Origin: Echinometra lucunter
Taxonomy: Eukaryota > Echinodermata > Echinoidea > Camarodonta > Echinometridae
Assembly: GCA_029962745.1 (NCBI GenBank)
Contig: CM057151.1
Location: forward strand, 9,053,142 to 9,117,141
Length of the DNA stretch: 64,000 bases
Direction of reading: 5' to 3'
Shown piece by piece: positions 13,501 to 23,914 of the stretch. How positions within the stretch are numbered: the first letter of the stretch is position 1; each line of letters starts with the position of its first letter. Below the pieces are notes generated by a model, which saw only the letters and a program-made list of their open reading frames with translations, was not told where the DNA came from and did no database searches. A program made the translations under genes and the position numbers.

Positions 13501-16500
13501 GAAGATCCATCCATCACTTAGTGAGATATTGTGTTCACAAGCTATTGTACAGTTATATCAACCTGTGACCTTTGAACTTTTGACCTCATGACCCCAAAAT
13601 CTAATCCAATCACAGGTCCCTAACATTAGACCTACATGTAGGTACAAAGCATCATGAAAATTGGTCCATCAGATCTTGAGATATTGTGTTCACAAGCTAT
13701 TTGAACATGTATGTAGATAGATAAACCTATGACCTTGACCTTTTGACATTACCCCAAAATCTAATCAGATCGCAGGTCCCCCACATTAGACATACCTACA
13801 AAGTTTCATGAAAATCAGTCCATCAGATCTTGAGATATTGCGTTCACAAGCTATTTAAACATACATGTAGTTAGATCAACCTGTGACTGTGACCTTTTGA
13901 CCTCATGGCCCCAAAATCATATTACTAGTAGATCGCTGGCCCCCTACATTGGACCCAGCTATGAAGTTTCAAGGAAATCTGCTCTTTGGTTTTTCAGATA
14001 AAGCGTTCACAAGTTTGGACGGACGGACAGATGGACAACCTGAAAATACAATGCCTCCGATACCTGTCAGGGCGGAGGCATTAAAAAAAATCATAAAATT
14101 CCATTTGGCATTTCAGTTCTTAATAATGTATTTCATTTCGTGAAAAGATTCTTGAATCTTCATTTTAATGTACAGTTGTAGAATGAGCTTTGCTAAATAT
14201 TGTTTGAAACAAAATAAAGGAAACATGCATTTGGAGAAGATTTACAAACAACAAAGAAATACCTTACCCTCTTTTATTTGGATGTGGGGAAGGGGAAAGA
14301 AATCTATAAACTTTCATTTTTCATGCTACATGTACAGTGTATTAAAATGAACATTATGAACACCCTGCAGTGTATGTACAGTGTACATGTACATTCATAC
14401 ATACATGTATGCATGTGATTTTCAAGAGTTGAGGCAGAAAGATGCAGGCAAGCGAAGTGAGTGTGCAAAAAAGAAAAATGCATTTTATACTTATAGGGTA
14501 AAATGTTATTTCATCATTAAAAACAGAACAAAACTAGATGAATCTTCGACCACGCATGGTCGAACTTTATGCCTCCGCCATTACCAAATCACAAATAAAT
14601 GGCACTTCATGTTGATTTATTTTCATTTATACAATGACATCTTTGACCTTGACCTTTGACCTTGTGACCCCCAAATCTAATCAGATCATTGTCCCTTCCA
14701 TTTGCATACATGAGCCAAGTTTGCAGCCAATCTGTCAAATGGTTCTTAAGTTATCGTGAAAACGAACCATTTCTATGTACATAATTACCTCCATGACCTT
14801 TGACCTTTGACCTTGAGACCCCAAAATCTAATCAGATCATTGTCCCTCCCATATGCATACCTGTGCCAAGTTTGAGGTTGATCGGTCAAATGGTTGTTGA
14901 GTTATGGTGAAAACGAACCATTTCTATGTACATAATTACCTCTATGACCTTTGACCTTTGACCTTGAGACCCCAAAATCTAATCAGATCTTGTCCCTCCC
15001 ATATGCATACCTGTGCCAAGTTTGAGGTTGATCGGTCAAATGGTTGTTGAGTTATGGTGAAAACGAACCATTTCTATGTACATAATGACCTCTATGACCT
15101 TTGACCTTTGACCTTGTGACCCCCAAATCTAATCAGATCATTGTCCCTTCCATTTGCATACATGAGCCAAGTTTGCAGCCAATCTGTCAAATGGTTCTTA
15201 AGTTATCGTGAGAACGAGCCATTTTTATGTGTATTATTACCTCTATGACCTTGACCTTTGACCTTGAGACTCCAAAATCTAATCAGATCATTGTCCCTCC
15301 CATATGCATACCTGTGCCAAGTTTGAGGTTGATCGGTCAAACGGTTCTTAAGTTATCGCGAGAACGAAAACGGGACGGACGGACGGACGGACGGACGGAC
15401 GGACGGACGTACGGACGGACGGACGGACGGACGGACGACCCGAAAACATAATGCCTCCGGCAACCACCTACGGTGGGCGGAGGCATAAAAACATTGTGCA
15501 TCTGCAATGACAAATTCCAGTACTTTGATGACGACTGAATTTGACGATACCTTATTTCCTGAATATGAGGGTATATACGGACTTCACTACCCAAGTATCC
15601 ATGTGATGCATCTTCAAAATTCTCTGCCCCCTGCCCTCCCCTATATCAGCCTTGGACAACTGTGTACATTGTACGCTTGAAAACACATGGTGCAGATAAA
15701 AAGCTATGCACCTGACCTCTCTACTATTACATGTAGCTTTTTCATAAACACTTAAATTTCACAAGTGAAATCAGCACATCATGTACATGTGGCTGTAACA
15801 CACACACACACACACACAAATATAAAGGTGCATGTAATTCTAAAAAAATCCAAATTAAAGGCATTGGCTAACTTTGTGAGTAGCTGATTTAAAAAATTCT
15901 CAAACTAAGATGAAACATGTCTATGAGTACTTGTATTTGTACTAAAAAACCCTGAAACTAACCACAATTTGGAATGAAAAAGTGTAAGTTTGACGCAAAC
16001 GGCGATTTTATTATCCTTCGTCTCACGAGACAATCCCTGGGAGGACCACTTTGCTTGAATTTGAAAATGCCGTTATGTGCCTCCCGCCGCATAATTCGCC
16101 AATACACACAGTACGGTAAGGTGAGTCATACGCGCATGCGCACTCCTTATGTCTATTCTGCGCAACCGACCTTTGTATAGTTTTCAAACATTGGTTCACA
16201 TTTTTGATATTTAAAAATACTTCCTGTGGATATTATACTTTGAAACTTTCAGACTGGTATTTTTACACTATAACCCTTATGTTTATCCCATTTTCAAGTA
16301 ACAAAACAAGATTTTTTAAAATCATAACAATGTTAGCCAATGCCTTTAACAGCATACCCAACCAAAGGTACATGTACATGTAATTCCACTAAGGCTAATA
16401 GATAATCCATTGATTTTCGCTTTCAGAGTGTAGAATATAGTGAAATTAAATTTCAAATGATTCGAGAAGTGTTATAAAAACTTCATAATATATGACCTGT

Positions 16501-18932
16501 ACTACTGTACTCACAAAAAATGAATGGCATATCAGAATTCATATCTTTCTGTAATGCCTGAATGAGCTGGTATAATGAAATTAAAATTTTAACAACAGAC
16601 AAAATTCTAACAGAAAAGAAAAAAAGATTCTATTAAGTATTAACAAATATTGCAAGAAAAATTCAATTCGTGATTTTATGCTTAGCCTCAATAGCCTGCA
16701 ATATAAATATGAAGTACGCACTATGCAGGCAGTGCCTATTTAAAAAAAAAAAAAAGAATTGTGGGGGTCCAGACTGTAATTCCGGGTTCTGTACATATTG
16801 AGCCCTGAGCTAAAACTTTAAATTTTTGGGGCCTGGGGGCCTGTTAATGTCAAGGCCTGATGTAGGCTTTCTTGTTTTCATGTCTGTGCCTCCACTTGAA
16901 GTGCCAATTTTCAATAAAACTAAAATACACAGTGCACTGTCAAAGAAAACCAAACTTTGGAAAAATGGTCTCATGGAGCATAATTGAAATACCTCTTACA
17001 TACAAGTCATAGGATGGAAAATTGAGTAAAGGCCATTGGACATGCATGTACATGTATTCCCAAGTGAGGAATAGTCAGTCTTTCTCTTTTATAAAAAATA
17101 CATGTAATGACTAATGTACTGTAGTTCGGCAATCCTGACATGAACAAAAAGACATTGCAAAAATGCAAAGCATAGATTTTCTATAAATTACAACGGCTGG
17201 AGAAAAATTTCAAAATAAATCAAGAAATAGAGATTCTGTTGACCCTTTTTGTAGCCACTCTAGTGATTAAATGGACTCTGACAAATCTTTAGAGATCATA
17301 CAGAGTGTAACAGACACTAAAACAGTGACAGACCTTATTATGATGGCTGCGATAATGAAATTTCATATTCAGTGCGGGCTTTGAAAGAAAATAGGTGGGC
17401 ATTTACCAAATTCCTAGGCCTGAGAAGACAAGTACTGAACTACAGGCCCAGAACTACAGGTAAATTTGAAGAAAAAAATTGATAATGTTTTCTGCTTTCC
17501 CAATCCAAACAGAAAAATCAAATATTTTGTTGCAAACAAGGCTGTGCCATATGCTGGTACAGTTTCAGTGATGTTGTTTCTAAATACCTTCTTGGCCATG
17601 GTAGATCTATGGATTTGGACATGTATGGATGTAGAGCTAAGTCCAGTGACTATGATAACAATAGCAACATAAATATAGCAACATAAATATAGCAGGCAGA
17701 AGAACGTGTTTGATCTAACTTTCATCCTATCATGTTATCATGCAATGATCAGTCTGAAACTGAATAAGATCTATTCCCAGTACTAAAATGAAGGAAAGAG
17801 AGAAAAAAAAAACAACTAACAACAGATCTAACTTGTAGCCCTTAATTTCAATTATTTATGTTCAGCTTTTATATTTTAAGCATTTAATTTGAGAAAATTG
17901 TCTTTCTACATGAAAATTAGATTAAAAGTTTTCATATTATTCATAACATTAAGATTACATGTCACATGCACACCTGAACCCCATGGCCCATACCATAACA
18001 TGACACAGCTAGCTGGAGCAGCAGGGCAGCCATATTGTCAGAGCAAATTGGTCACTTTTTTGTCATAATTTGAAGGATAATGCAGAAATACTACAAAAAT
18101 CACCAGCATTTTTCTACAATCATTGCTTATGAATCAGATTTTCTATTTTTCCCTCCAAAATACTGCTAAATTATCAGAACATATAAGTTCCTGTGAAACA
18201 GAGCATTGGCATTTGGGGCAACTTCAGCTGTGTATGTTGTTTATCTGTCCAGCCCACTGCTACAAAATGTCTGAGAAACAATTTTCAGACTCCTTCATGG
18301 GGATGAAAATTTTTATATCAAAATGAGGTGGGCAGTCACAATAAACAAAATAATACTGTCAGCACATCCTCTGCCTATCATCTGAAGGTATCATCTTCTC
18401 ATTTTCTTCCATTTTTGTGCTACAATGTCGAATTATTTGAGGGAATGTTGTTCTGAAATAACGTCGTTGCATCACATTCGTCGGGTTCAACTTCAAACAA
18501 TAGGCTAAGGAGCGTTTGCACGCAGCGCTAGCTAGCGTAGTGCATACACCACTGCACTGCATTGAAACGCCGAGTCTCTCACTTCTCAGCTGATAAGATT
18601 AGAAGAGTCGACTCTCAAAAATTAGGGTGGAAATAGGGGAAACAAATAAATAAATGAAAAGTATGGGCAAAATTACCGTAGAAATAATAACAATCTAGCA
18701 TATATTTACGACCGTTACGCTAATACAAGCCGACCGACGAGTAAAAATTAAATGTAGTAAGAACAATATTTGACTGTCTTACCGGAGGGGGTCTAATTTT
18801 ACAGATGCCAGTTTTCTCCGCGATAGGCCGTATCTTGGCAATGTAAGCAAGGGGGTCCGAGAAATCTTCTTCCGAAGGCTCAAAAACGGGAGCCTCCGGA
18901 GGCGGAATAAAAAGTTGATCGTCGTCGGCCAT
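336..18932 (-). CDS. KDM5: KDM5/JARID1 (Lid) histone H3K4 demethylase, 5' half (nine exons, 3' end off window)
   Basis: KDM5 enzymes are nuclear JmjC dioxygenases that remove methyl groups from H3K4me3/me2. Nine exons on the minus strand join without breaking frame into 333 codons: 18783-18932, 10713-10790, 9128-9187, 8687-8749, 5379-5447, 4701-4811, 4053-4178, 3114-3270, 336-520. Residues ~8-50 form the JmjN domain ([34 protein letters not shown]). Residues ~76-175 form the ARID DNA-binding domain ([43 protein letters not shown]). Then comes the linker [21 protein letters not shown] and a basic Ser/Lys-rich stretch ending in TMQMRTR, which in family members directly precedes PHD1. PHD1, JmjC and the rest lie left of position 1. 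No frameshift or premature stop is seen. Intron 1 is about 8 kb and repeat-rich. The order JmjN-ARID-PHD1 identifies KDM5 and excludes KDM4 and JARID2. Confidence 0.95.
1560..2005 (+). repeat. Partial TGACCTTTGACC-type repeat (about three units)
   Basis: Units of about 150 bp contain ATGACCTTTGACCTTGAG, then an ATCTAATCAGATCATTGTCC-like stretch, a CATATGCATNCATGAGCCAAG-like stretch, GTTGATC and the end word ATTTCTATGTAC. They are the same units as at 14530-15490 and 41125-42054. They contain direct repeats of the AGGTCA half-site on the minus strand. Confidence 0.8.
2010..2318. mobile_element. Small element nested in the hAT-like element
   Basis: The ends are GGTGTGCTCA and TGAGCACACC in inverted orientation. 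The interior repeats TGAATATTTATGAGC-like blocks in both orientations (around 2025-2065, 2150-2240). It interrupts the receptor-site repeat segment of the surrounding hAT-like element, so it probably arrived later. The family is not recognised. Confidence 0.5.
3114..3270 (-). CDS. KDM5: KDM5 coding exon 8
   Basis: This exon reads [20 protein letters not shown] and on to MMMSPER, then one base of a split codon. The acceptor is TACACCACAG and the donor GTTAGT. [21 protein letters not shown] is diagnostic of KDM5. Confidence 0.93.
3660..3718. repeat. (ACT)n microsatellite
   Basis: About 19 uninterrupted ACT triplets in KDM5 intron 7, preceded by ATT/ATC triplets. The long open frames across it are low-complexity artefacts. 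Confidence 0.95.
4053..4178 (-). CDS. KDM5: KDM5 coding exon 7 (post-ARID linker)
   Basis: This exon has 42 codons, [20 protein letters not shown] through RVKRQAPE. The donor is GTAAAC. The acceptor is CCATCAG, or alternatively the next CAG three bases downstream, which would remove one Gln (exon end 4175). [11 protein letters not shown] aligns in pattern to KDM5 KDKEYxPHSIP. Confidence 0.92.
4300..4500 (+). repeat. SINE fragment (tail region)
   Basis: AAATGGGTACCTGGCA and a following pyrimidine/purine-rich tail ending in GGTAAATAAACGCAATTA resemble the body of the tRNA-derived SINE seen on the other strand at 29880-30080, where the same word appears as TTAAATAGGAACCTAG. The tRNA-like head is not evident here. 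It sits in KDM5 intron 6. Confidence 0.45.
4701..4811 (-). CDS. KDM5: KDM5 coding exon 6 (ARID end)
   Basis: This exon has 37 codons, [20 protein letters not shown] through FDQPV. The acceptor is TTTTTAAAG and the donor GTAAGTCC. It ends the ARID domain with [15 protein letters not shown]. Confidence 0.94.
5379..5447 (-). CDS. KDM5: KDM5 coding exon 5 (ARID)
   Basis: This exon has 23 codons, starting [20 protein letters not shown]. The acceptor is TGTGACAG and the donor GTAAGTCA. GGFExVxxxxKW is the ARID core. Confidence 0.94.
5448..7301. other. KDM5 intron sequence without recognised feature
   Basis: AT-rich intron DNA with many ACATGTAC/TACATGTA words. No coding homology, RNA gene or delimited transposon was recognised. 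Confidence 0.6.
7302..7744. mobile_element. MITE with 24-bp terminal inverted repeats
   Basis: Left end 7302-7325 (GGGCCGATATTCAATTCAAT...) and the reverse complement of 7721-7744 (GGGTCGGTATTCAATTCAAT...) match at 22 of 24 bases. The interior is rich in TACTTAG/CTAAGTA words and has no frame. A target duplication is not clear, so the superfamily is left open. Confidence 0.75.
8687..8749 (-). CDS. KDM5: KDM5 coding exon 4 (ARID)
   Basis: This exon has 21 codons, from [20 protein letters not shown] to K. The acceptor is TTTACAG and the donor GTAAGTTT. The PNVCGKC stretch is more Cys-rich than the usual VERKI at this spot, but the flanking LDLYxLSK motif is conserved. Confidence 0.93.
9128..9187 (-). 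CDS. KDM5: KDM5 coding exon 3 (ARID helix 1)
   Basis: This exon has 20 codons, [20 protein letters not shown]. The acceptor is TATGACAG, the donor GTAACA, and both junctions are phase 0. The [13 protein letters not shown] motif is the KDM5 ARID start. Confidence 0.95.
10713..10790 (-). CDS. KDM5: KDM5 coding exon 2
   Basis: This exon has 26 codons reading [20 protein letters not shown] and on to NELE. Its acceptor is TTAATACAG and its donor GTAAGTACT; both junctions are phase 0. It completes JmjN and leads into ARID. Confidence 0.95.
10860..11530 (+). mobile_element. Decayed LINE 3' end with (AAATA)n tail
   Basis: A T-rich 3'-UTR-like region ends CACCTGGAAATGAAATAAATAAATAAAATAAATAAATG. The stretch from ACCCGCCGATTGGGAG to GCATTCGCTGGTGC may form the terminal hairpin, and the CCTGGAAATTGAATAAATAAA-type tail recurs at 39003-39050. 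It resembles the 3' ends of CR1/L2-type non-LTR retrotransposons; only the tail is left. Confidence 0.55.
11531..13050. other. KDM5 intron 1 sequence without recognised feature
   Basis: AT-rich DNA. No gene, RNA or bounded element was recognised. Confidence 0.55.
13060..14085 (+). repeat. Divergent TGACC(T)-type repeat array ending in GGACGGACAG
   Basis: Several units of roughly 110-165 bp carry TGACCTTTTGACC or TGACCTTGACC, ATCTAATCAGATCGCAGGTCC, and AAGTTTCATGAAAATC followed by ATCAGATCTTGAGATATTG. It ends in GGACGGACGGACAGATGG, AATGCCTCCGATACC and GGCGGAGGCATT, the same terminal architecture as the copies at 14530 and 41125 but from a different subfamily. The left boundary is not clear. 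Confidence 0.75.
14530..15490 (+). repeat. TGACCTTTGACC repeat element, copy 1
   Basis: It starts AAAACTAGATGAATCTTCGA, contains TTTATGCCTCCGCC near the left end and GGCGGAGGCATAAA at the right end (14-bp inverted pair). Five tandem units of about 148 bp lie between, followed by a (GGAC)n tract at 15373-15437. Several units carry TGACCTTTGACCTTTGACCT, which is three AGGTCA half-sites spaced by one base on the minus strand. Copy 2 lies at 41125-42054. Open frames through the units are by-products of the repeat. Confidence 0.85.
15373..15437. repeat. (GGAC)n microsatellite
   Basis: About sixteen GGAC tetranucleotides with one GTAC interruption, forming the right end of the repeat element. Confidence 0.95.
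15855..16349. mobile_element. TTAA-flanked MITE in KDM5 intron 1
   Basis: The ends TTAAAGGCATTGGCTAAC and GTTAGCCAATGCCTTTAA are perfect inverted repeats including the TTAA. TTAA target sites are typical of piggyBac and Kolobok transposons. No transposase frame is present. Confidence 0.8.
16350..18782. other. KDM5 intron 1, 5' part, without recognised feature
   Basis: AT-rich intron DNA with short homopolymers. I see no coding exon or RNA gene; short open frames lack codon bias or homology. Confidence 0.5.
18783..18932 (-). CDS. KDM5: KDM5 coding exon 1 (start codon, JmjN)
   Basis: This exon encodes residues 1-50, beginning [20 protein letters not shown]. The ATG is the complement of 18930-18932 in the context AATAATGG. 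The exon ends at GTAAGACAG with a phase-0 junction after IRPPP, and exon 2 continues DWQPPF as in all KDM5 proteins. Confidence 0.95.
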
Positions 18933-20582
18933 TATTATTCCAAAAAGATCCTCTGCATGAGTGTAACACCACTGATTCCTAGTTCTTTAAAGATGTTTTT
19001 ACATATTTTCAAGTGAAATTATCCGCGATGTCCTACTGAAAACATTACGTGGATCGGCACTACTCTATCGATAGCCACATGTTCAAGATATCGATATTAT
19101 ACATGTGTGAAGAGCGCATGCGCATATTGAAGATAATTAATCATTTTGAACCATAGAGATTCTCTATGATTTGAACATGGAAAATAATATATTTTTGTCT
19201 GTCTGTCTGTCTGCCTGTTTTCTGTCTGTCTGCCTTTCTTTCTTTCTTTTATGTATTTCTTGCTTCCTGTCTTTTCTTCTTCTTCTTCTTCTTCTTCTTC
19301 TTCTTCTTCTTCTTCTTCTTCTTCTTCTTCTCCTTCTTCTTCTCCTCCTCAGAAAAAGTCACGTCAGAGTGAATTATAGTATTAGCCTACAATGTATATC
19401 ATATCGAGAAATAATGATTGAAAGCGTGAATCAACTTGGGAGGGGCACTGCACCCCCCCCCCCCCACCATCAGTGGGAGATATTGTACAGCGCCGAGAGA
19501 ACATAAAGGAAGGGAGCCTCATGCCCCACTCACAATTTCTGTTGCCTTTCTTTTATTTTTTAAAATAAAAATAAAAAAGGTGTCCGCTGCGATTGAAAAA
19601 AGCCCCTTCCATTGTAAGAGGACAAAATACTCCATCCATGTCGCTCATTGACCAAAGTGCCAATGTTACATGATTAAAATGTGGCATGCAAATAACTTCA
19701 TCTCAGGACAAAGCACCTGAATTGGGACCGTGGAGTCACGGACGGTGACTGATCTCTGGACAAATCAGTTCGATGCCCCTTCAATAGTGACCAAGATGTT
19801 CCTCTCACCGCAATACTTTGCAAAGTAAAACTTGACCCTTTTTTTTTCTCTCCCCCTTTTTTTAATACTGAATTTGCCCCGAGTTTATACCACCTTTTCA
19901 TTGGAGAACAGATGCATTCCTTTTATTATCTTATAGCTGAGAAGTAGGCTTGTATAACGATTAGTGATCCAGACCGGGTTGAAGGATCCATGCACACCAG
20001 GAAGAGAAACCAAAGAGAAGACCTTAAGGGAAGAATATAGGGCGGCTTACTTTCTTTACTAGTTGGAAAAAAAAGGATCTCATCACCAGGGGCAGCGTCA
20101 AGGTATTTTGGTGGTGGGGGGGGGGGGGGATGACCCATAAATTAGTGTATTTACGTTTTGAATAAATATGTGTATGATATAGTTGTAGGACCAAACTCTC
20201 TCTTTTCCCATAATTTTCTTTCTTCTTTCTCCCCTTTTTCTTCCTTTTCTCCTCTTTCTTTTATTACTTGAAAAAATCAAAGGGGCGGTTGTCCACCTGC
20301 CCAGCCCCCCCCCCCCCCCCCGTTACGGTGCCGCCTTTTTAGCAGGCCAGTTTCAATTCCTAAATTCCAATGATGTGTGAAACTGGTGCATGGGTATACG
20401 CTATATAGGCATACCTGTAGCCCATCTTCTCCAGGATTTCCACCTATGTGCATGCCTCTGTCCAACAAAATTTCATTCAAATCAAAATTGGTCTATTTTC
20501 TTCTTTTCCTTTCTTTTAAAGAAACTTTTTGAAAAATTCATTCATCCAGCTTGCTTTCCTCGCTCGTAAATATAACTACAGT
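18933..20582. other. KDM5 upstream region
   Basis: Intergenic DNA 5' of KDM5; the promoter should lie in the first few hundred bases, but no TATA box or definite motif is recognised. It contains a (CTT)n tract at 19275-19350, poly-C at 19452-19466, poly-G at 20116-20129 and poly-C at 20307-20322. The G/C runs are probably relics of the G-rich MITEs found elsewhere. Confidence 0.5.
19275..19350. repeat. (CTT)n microsatellite
   Basis: Near-perfect CTT triplets with two CTC interruptions near the right end. It gives a spurious polyleucine frame. Confidence 0.95.
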
Positions 20583-20668
20583 CAGGGGCGTCGCTAGAGG
20601 GGGGTGTGGGGGTGTGACACCCCCCCCCCTTCAAACTTCTTGTCGGCAAATTCGCGATCGCTGTCGGC

Positions 20669-20713
<45 letters not shown>

Positions 20714-21545
20714 AGGAGAGGGAAGAGGAAGGAGGAAAACATGGGGAAAAAAGGATGAGAAAGGTGCCCAGATAGAGTCATATTCGGCCTATTATTTTGC
20801 TTATGCATTTTGACGATGAAATAACACTGGCACCACGAAAGAGAGTGTATATTTTCCCTCGCTCGCTGCGCTCGTTCGTATTATATTTAGATACAGGATG
20901 TTTTAAGGAAAGCAAACACATTCGGCTTTCCAGATGAACAAATATAATCTAGATATCTTTAGGCCCATCATGTACTTTGACGAAGAATTATCACTTCTAC
21001 CATAAAACAGAGTATATATATTTTTCCTTGCTAGCTGCACTCGCTCGTATGTTATTTAGATCAGGATGGTCTTTAAAAGCAAATAAATTAGGTAGGAGAG
21101 GTGACCAAATATATCAAAATAGGTACCTCAAAGGCCAATCGTGTATTTTGAAGAAGAAATTTCACTCCATGATGAAAAGGAGTATATATGTATTTTTCCT
21201 CGCTCGCTACGCTCGCTTATATACAAAATAGATTTGGGAAATCAAACGAATTCGGCAAGCGAGGCCCATCATGCATTTTGATGAAGAATTATCACCTACT
21301 ATAAAAAGGAGTATATATATTTTTCCTCGCTCGCTTCGCTCGCTGGTATAACATTTAGATACAGGATGGTATTTGAAAGCAAATGAATAAGGTAAGAGAG
21401 GTGACCAAAATCAAAATAGATATCTTAAAGGCCCATCGTGTATTTTTGATGAAGAACTTTCTCTTCTATCACGCAAATGAGTACATATGTATTCTGGCCT
21501 CTACATCCCCCCCCCCCCATTCAAAAAACTCTAGTGACGCCCCTG
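20583..21545. mobile_element. hAT-like MITE carrying CGCTCGCT-unit array (copy 1)
   Basis: The ends CAGGGGCGTCGCTAGAG and CTCTAGTGACGCCCCTG are inverted repeats (16 of 17). The flanking 8-mers ACTACAGT and GCTACATT agree at 6 of 8, consistent with an aged 8-bp duplication. Sub-terminal G/C runs lie at both ends. The interior has about four units of ~170 bp, each with a CCTCGCTCGCTGCGCTCG core, AGATACAGGATGG, AAAGCAAA and GAGGTGACCAAAT. No transposase is seen. Confidence 0.75.
20674..20716. repeat. (GA)n microsatellite
   Basis: Dinucleotide GA tract inside the hAT-like element. Confidence 0.9.
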
Positions 21546-22123
21546 GCTACATTTTGATACTCGATGTTGCTGTCGGTCATGTCATACAGGAATTATGATC
21601 CTAACAAGTTACACAATCAGAAGATGTGCTGGGATAAAAGAACCTCCATAGTACACTTTTTCAGTAAGAACATAAAACATTTCTAACAACATACGATTTC
21701 ATTCTAAGGACGGTTCTTGGCAGTTTTTCGCATCCAGCCGCCCCCCCCCCCCCCAACATGTTGCAAAGATGCAGCATAGGAGAATTGGGGATGCTCTTTC
21801 AGTTGCCAAAAAGTGCCCATTATGGTCAAACATACCTAAATAATCTAGCCATTCTTTAAAACTATATTTCGGATTTTCTATATTTGTTGACAGTGCTATG
21901 GACTAATTTTGATTAGGATTGTTTCACAAGAACTGTTATTTAATATGCTTTCTGTATATGTAGATGAATTATGATAAGCCTTTCCTAATGCTACTGCACT
22001 GTGGGACACATGTTTTTTTTTAAAGAAATTTCATAAAACGGGACTGCACTGCAGTGACCCTGCCACGTACGTCGAAGGAGGCATCGTACCGGCTGTTATA
22101 TCTTTCTACCAAAGATCTTTCTA

Positions 22124-22125
<2 letters not shown>

Positions 22126-22173
<48 letters not shown>

Positions 22174-22200
22174 TTCTCTCTTTCTCTCTCTCTCTCTCTC
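22126..22200. repeat. (CT)n microsatellite
   Basis: CT dinucleotides with a few CCT or TTT interruptions, continuing into polypyrimidine DNA. Confidence 0.95.
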
Positions 22201-23654
22201 TTCTTAATATTTTCTCTGTATTTTTCCCCCTTTCCCTTGCTTTCATTCCTTCTCTCCCTTCCCATCCCCTTTCAGTTCCACCTCTTTTTTCTTTCATCCT
22301 TTCCCTTTCTCCTCTTTACTTCCTTCTTCTTTCTCCCTCTTAAACCTTTCTTTCATGGAGTGTGTTATATTTTTACTTAAAATATTTCTGGAAAAAAACT
22401 GCCCAATACAATCTGGAAATCTACTTATATTTTTAAACTTTTCATCATATTACTTGATTTGGATTGCTTAACATTTTACAGGTTTCATTCTAATTCTAAA
22501 GGAAACATGAATTGTAATGATGTTTTTAATTCATGGACTGGTGCAAAATAATTCCTAGGGTCTGCATAATAATATTTAACTTTTACCTCACAGACATGCA
22601 AATAAGTGTAAAAGTAGAGGATGTGTTCACTGATTTCATTTAATTGTGAGGCTATCAAAATATACCTTTTACTTTATTAATTCTACATACAGATTTCCAA
22701 AGTTTATAATTTCAGTTGAATAAACTTGAAAATGGAAGACATTGGGAAAGATCATTATTAGTACTGAATTTCAATTTTCAAACATTACTGCAACATAAGG
22801 AATATCAACAGCTGTAAAAACACATAAGTAACATACAAAATCATCAAACAGGCATGAATCAACTTAACTGTTTGTTTTTCTGTTTTAACCAAAGGTGACA
22901 GAACTGCTTCCTAGTCACTTTCTGACAAACATGTAGGCAATATCCAAGCCTGAAATGTGCTCCTTTTAGGTAAACAGGAATGGTATCTTTACAGGCAAAA
23001 TCCACCCCAAGAAGTTTCATTGTTTTAATAAAAGGAGTTAAATTTGAACAGCATTTTAAAAAAGAAATGAGCAAAATCGGTCAAAGAATAAGAAAATTAC
23101 ACTCATTTACATTTTCTAGTAAATTACTCTCGGCTCTGCAAATTGGCAACACTGATGACATCATATGTGAGCAGCTCTCTATTCACTTTGCACATTAAAT
23201 TTCACATTTTCTCAATTTCCTTGGAAGTTACACTTTTCTCAACCGATAGTTAAAGTATGTTATGTAAAATGCAATTCTTCTGAACATACAATGACTATGG
23301 GGGTTAGACCATTTTTTAAAATCATGTATTCCTGTATGCATTCTACTACAGTCTCTATATAATTTTTCACTACATGTATAGTAATCATCATGTAATGATT
23401 CATCGGAAATCTTGGTAAAATTTACAATAATTGTGAGGTCTACTAGATTACCATGCTTATTGCAGTGGTGGAGCCTTACAATAATCAATGGACTAACTTG
23501 AACACATTTCCTGATAAAATAATACTTTATATTGACATATTAAAATTCTGATATATATTCAGTTAATCCTTACAGGTGCTTGCAACCATAATAAAATCTT
23601 AACATTTTTTCCTGGGATTCACTGATCAAAGGCCGACTAAATTTGTTTAGTTAC

Positions 23655-23660
23655 TTTATT
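23655..23660 (-). terminator. Possible polyadenylation signal of the RBR ligase gene
   Basis: AATAAA on the minus strand 50 bases beyond the TAG stop. It is plausible by position, but single hexamers are frequent in AT-rich DNA. Confidence 0.3.
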
Positions 23661-23709
23661 ACATCAGTTAAGCAATTCTATGCACTAAAAGAAATTGCTT
23701 TGGGAACTT

Positions 23710-23914
23710 CTATAGCAAACCATGATAAACCTTGGTGTTTTGATATTTGCTGATCAGTTCCATTCCATATTTTCCCTCCATACCAATCTTGGCAGCAATA
23801 ACATCTAGCATTTGATATAATGCAACCTCTATTGTCTCAACTCCTTCTGCTATTGAACTACCATTAATCGTTTCATGGAGTTTCTTTACTCCATCTGATA
23901 AGGACATTAAATAC
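23710..23914 (-). CDS. RBR ligase exon 12 (stop)
   Basis: Acceptor CTTTTGCACAG. It encodes YLMSLSDGVKKLHETINGSS through VYHGLL and a TAG stop at 23710-23712. Confidence 0.78.

Larger units (their letters stand above)
21546..23709. other. Intergenic region between KDM5 and the RBR ligase gene
   Basis: It contains a poly-C run at 21740-21754, a (CT)n tract at 22126-22200 followed by polypyrimidine DNA to 22340, and the likely 3' UTR of the RBR gene immediately left of 23710. No gene was recognised. Confidence 0.55.

Noticed and set aside
19171..19506. Polyleucine frame
   Set aside because: Produced by the (CTT)n microsatellite.
20089..20335. A further hAT-like element starting CAGGGGCAGCGTCAAGG
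   Set aside because: The right end (GTTACGGTGCCGCCTTTTT) is only weakly complementary and no flanking duplication is found.
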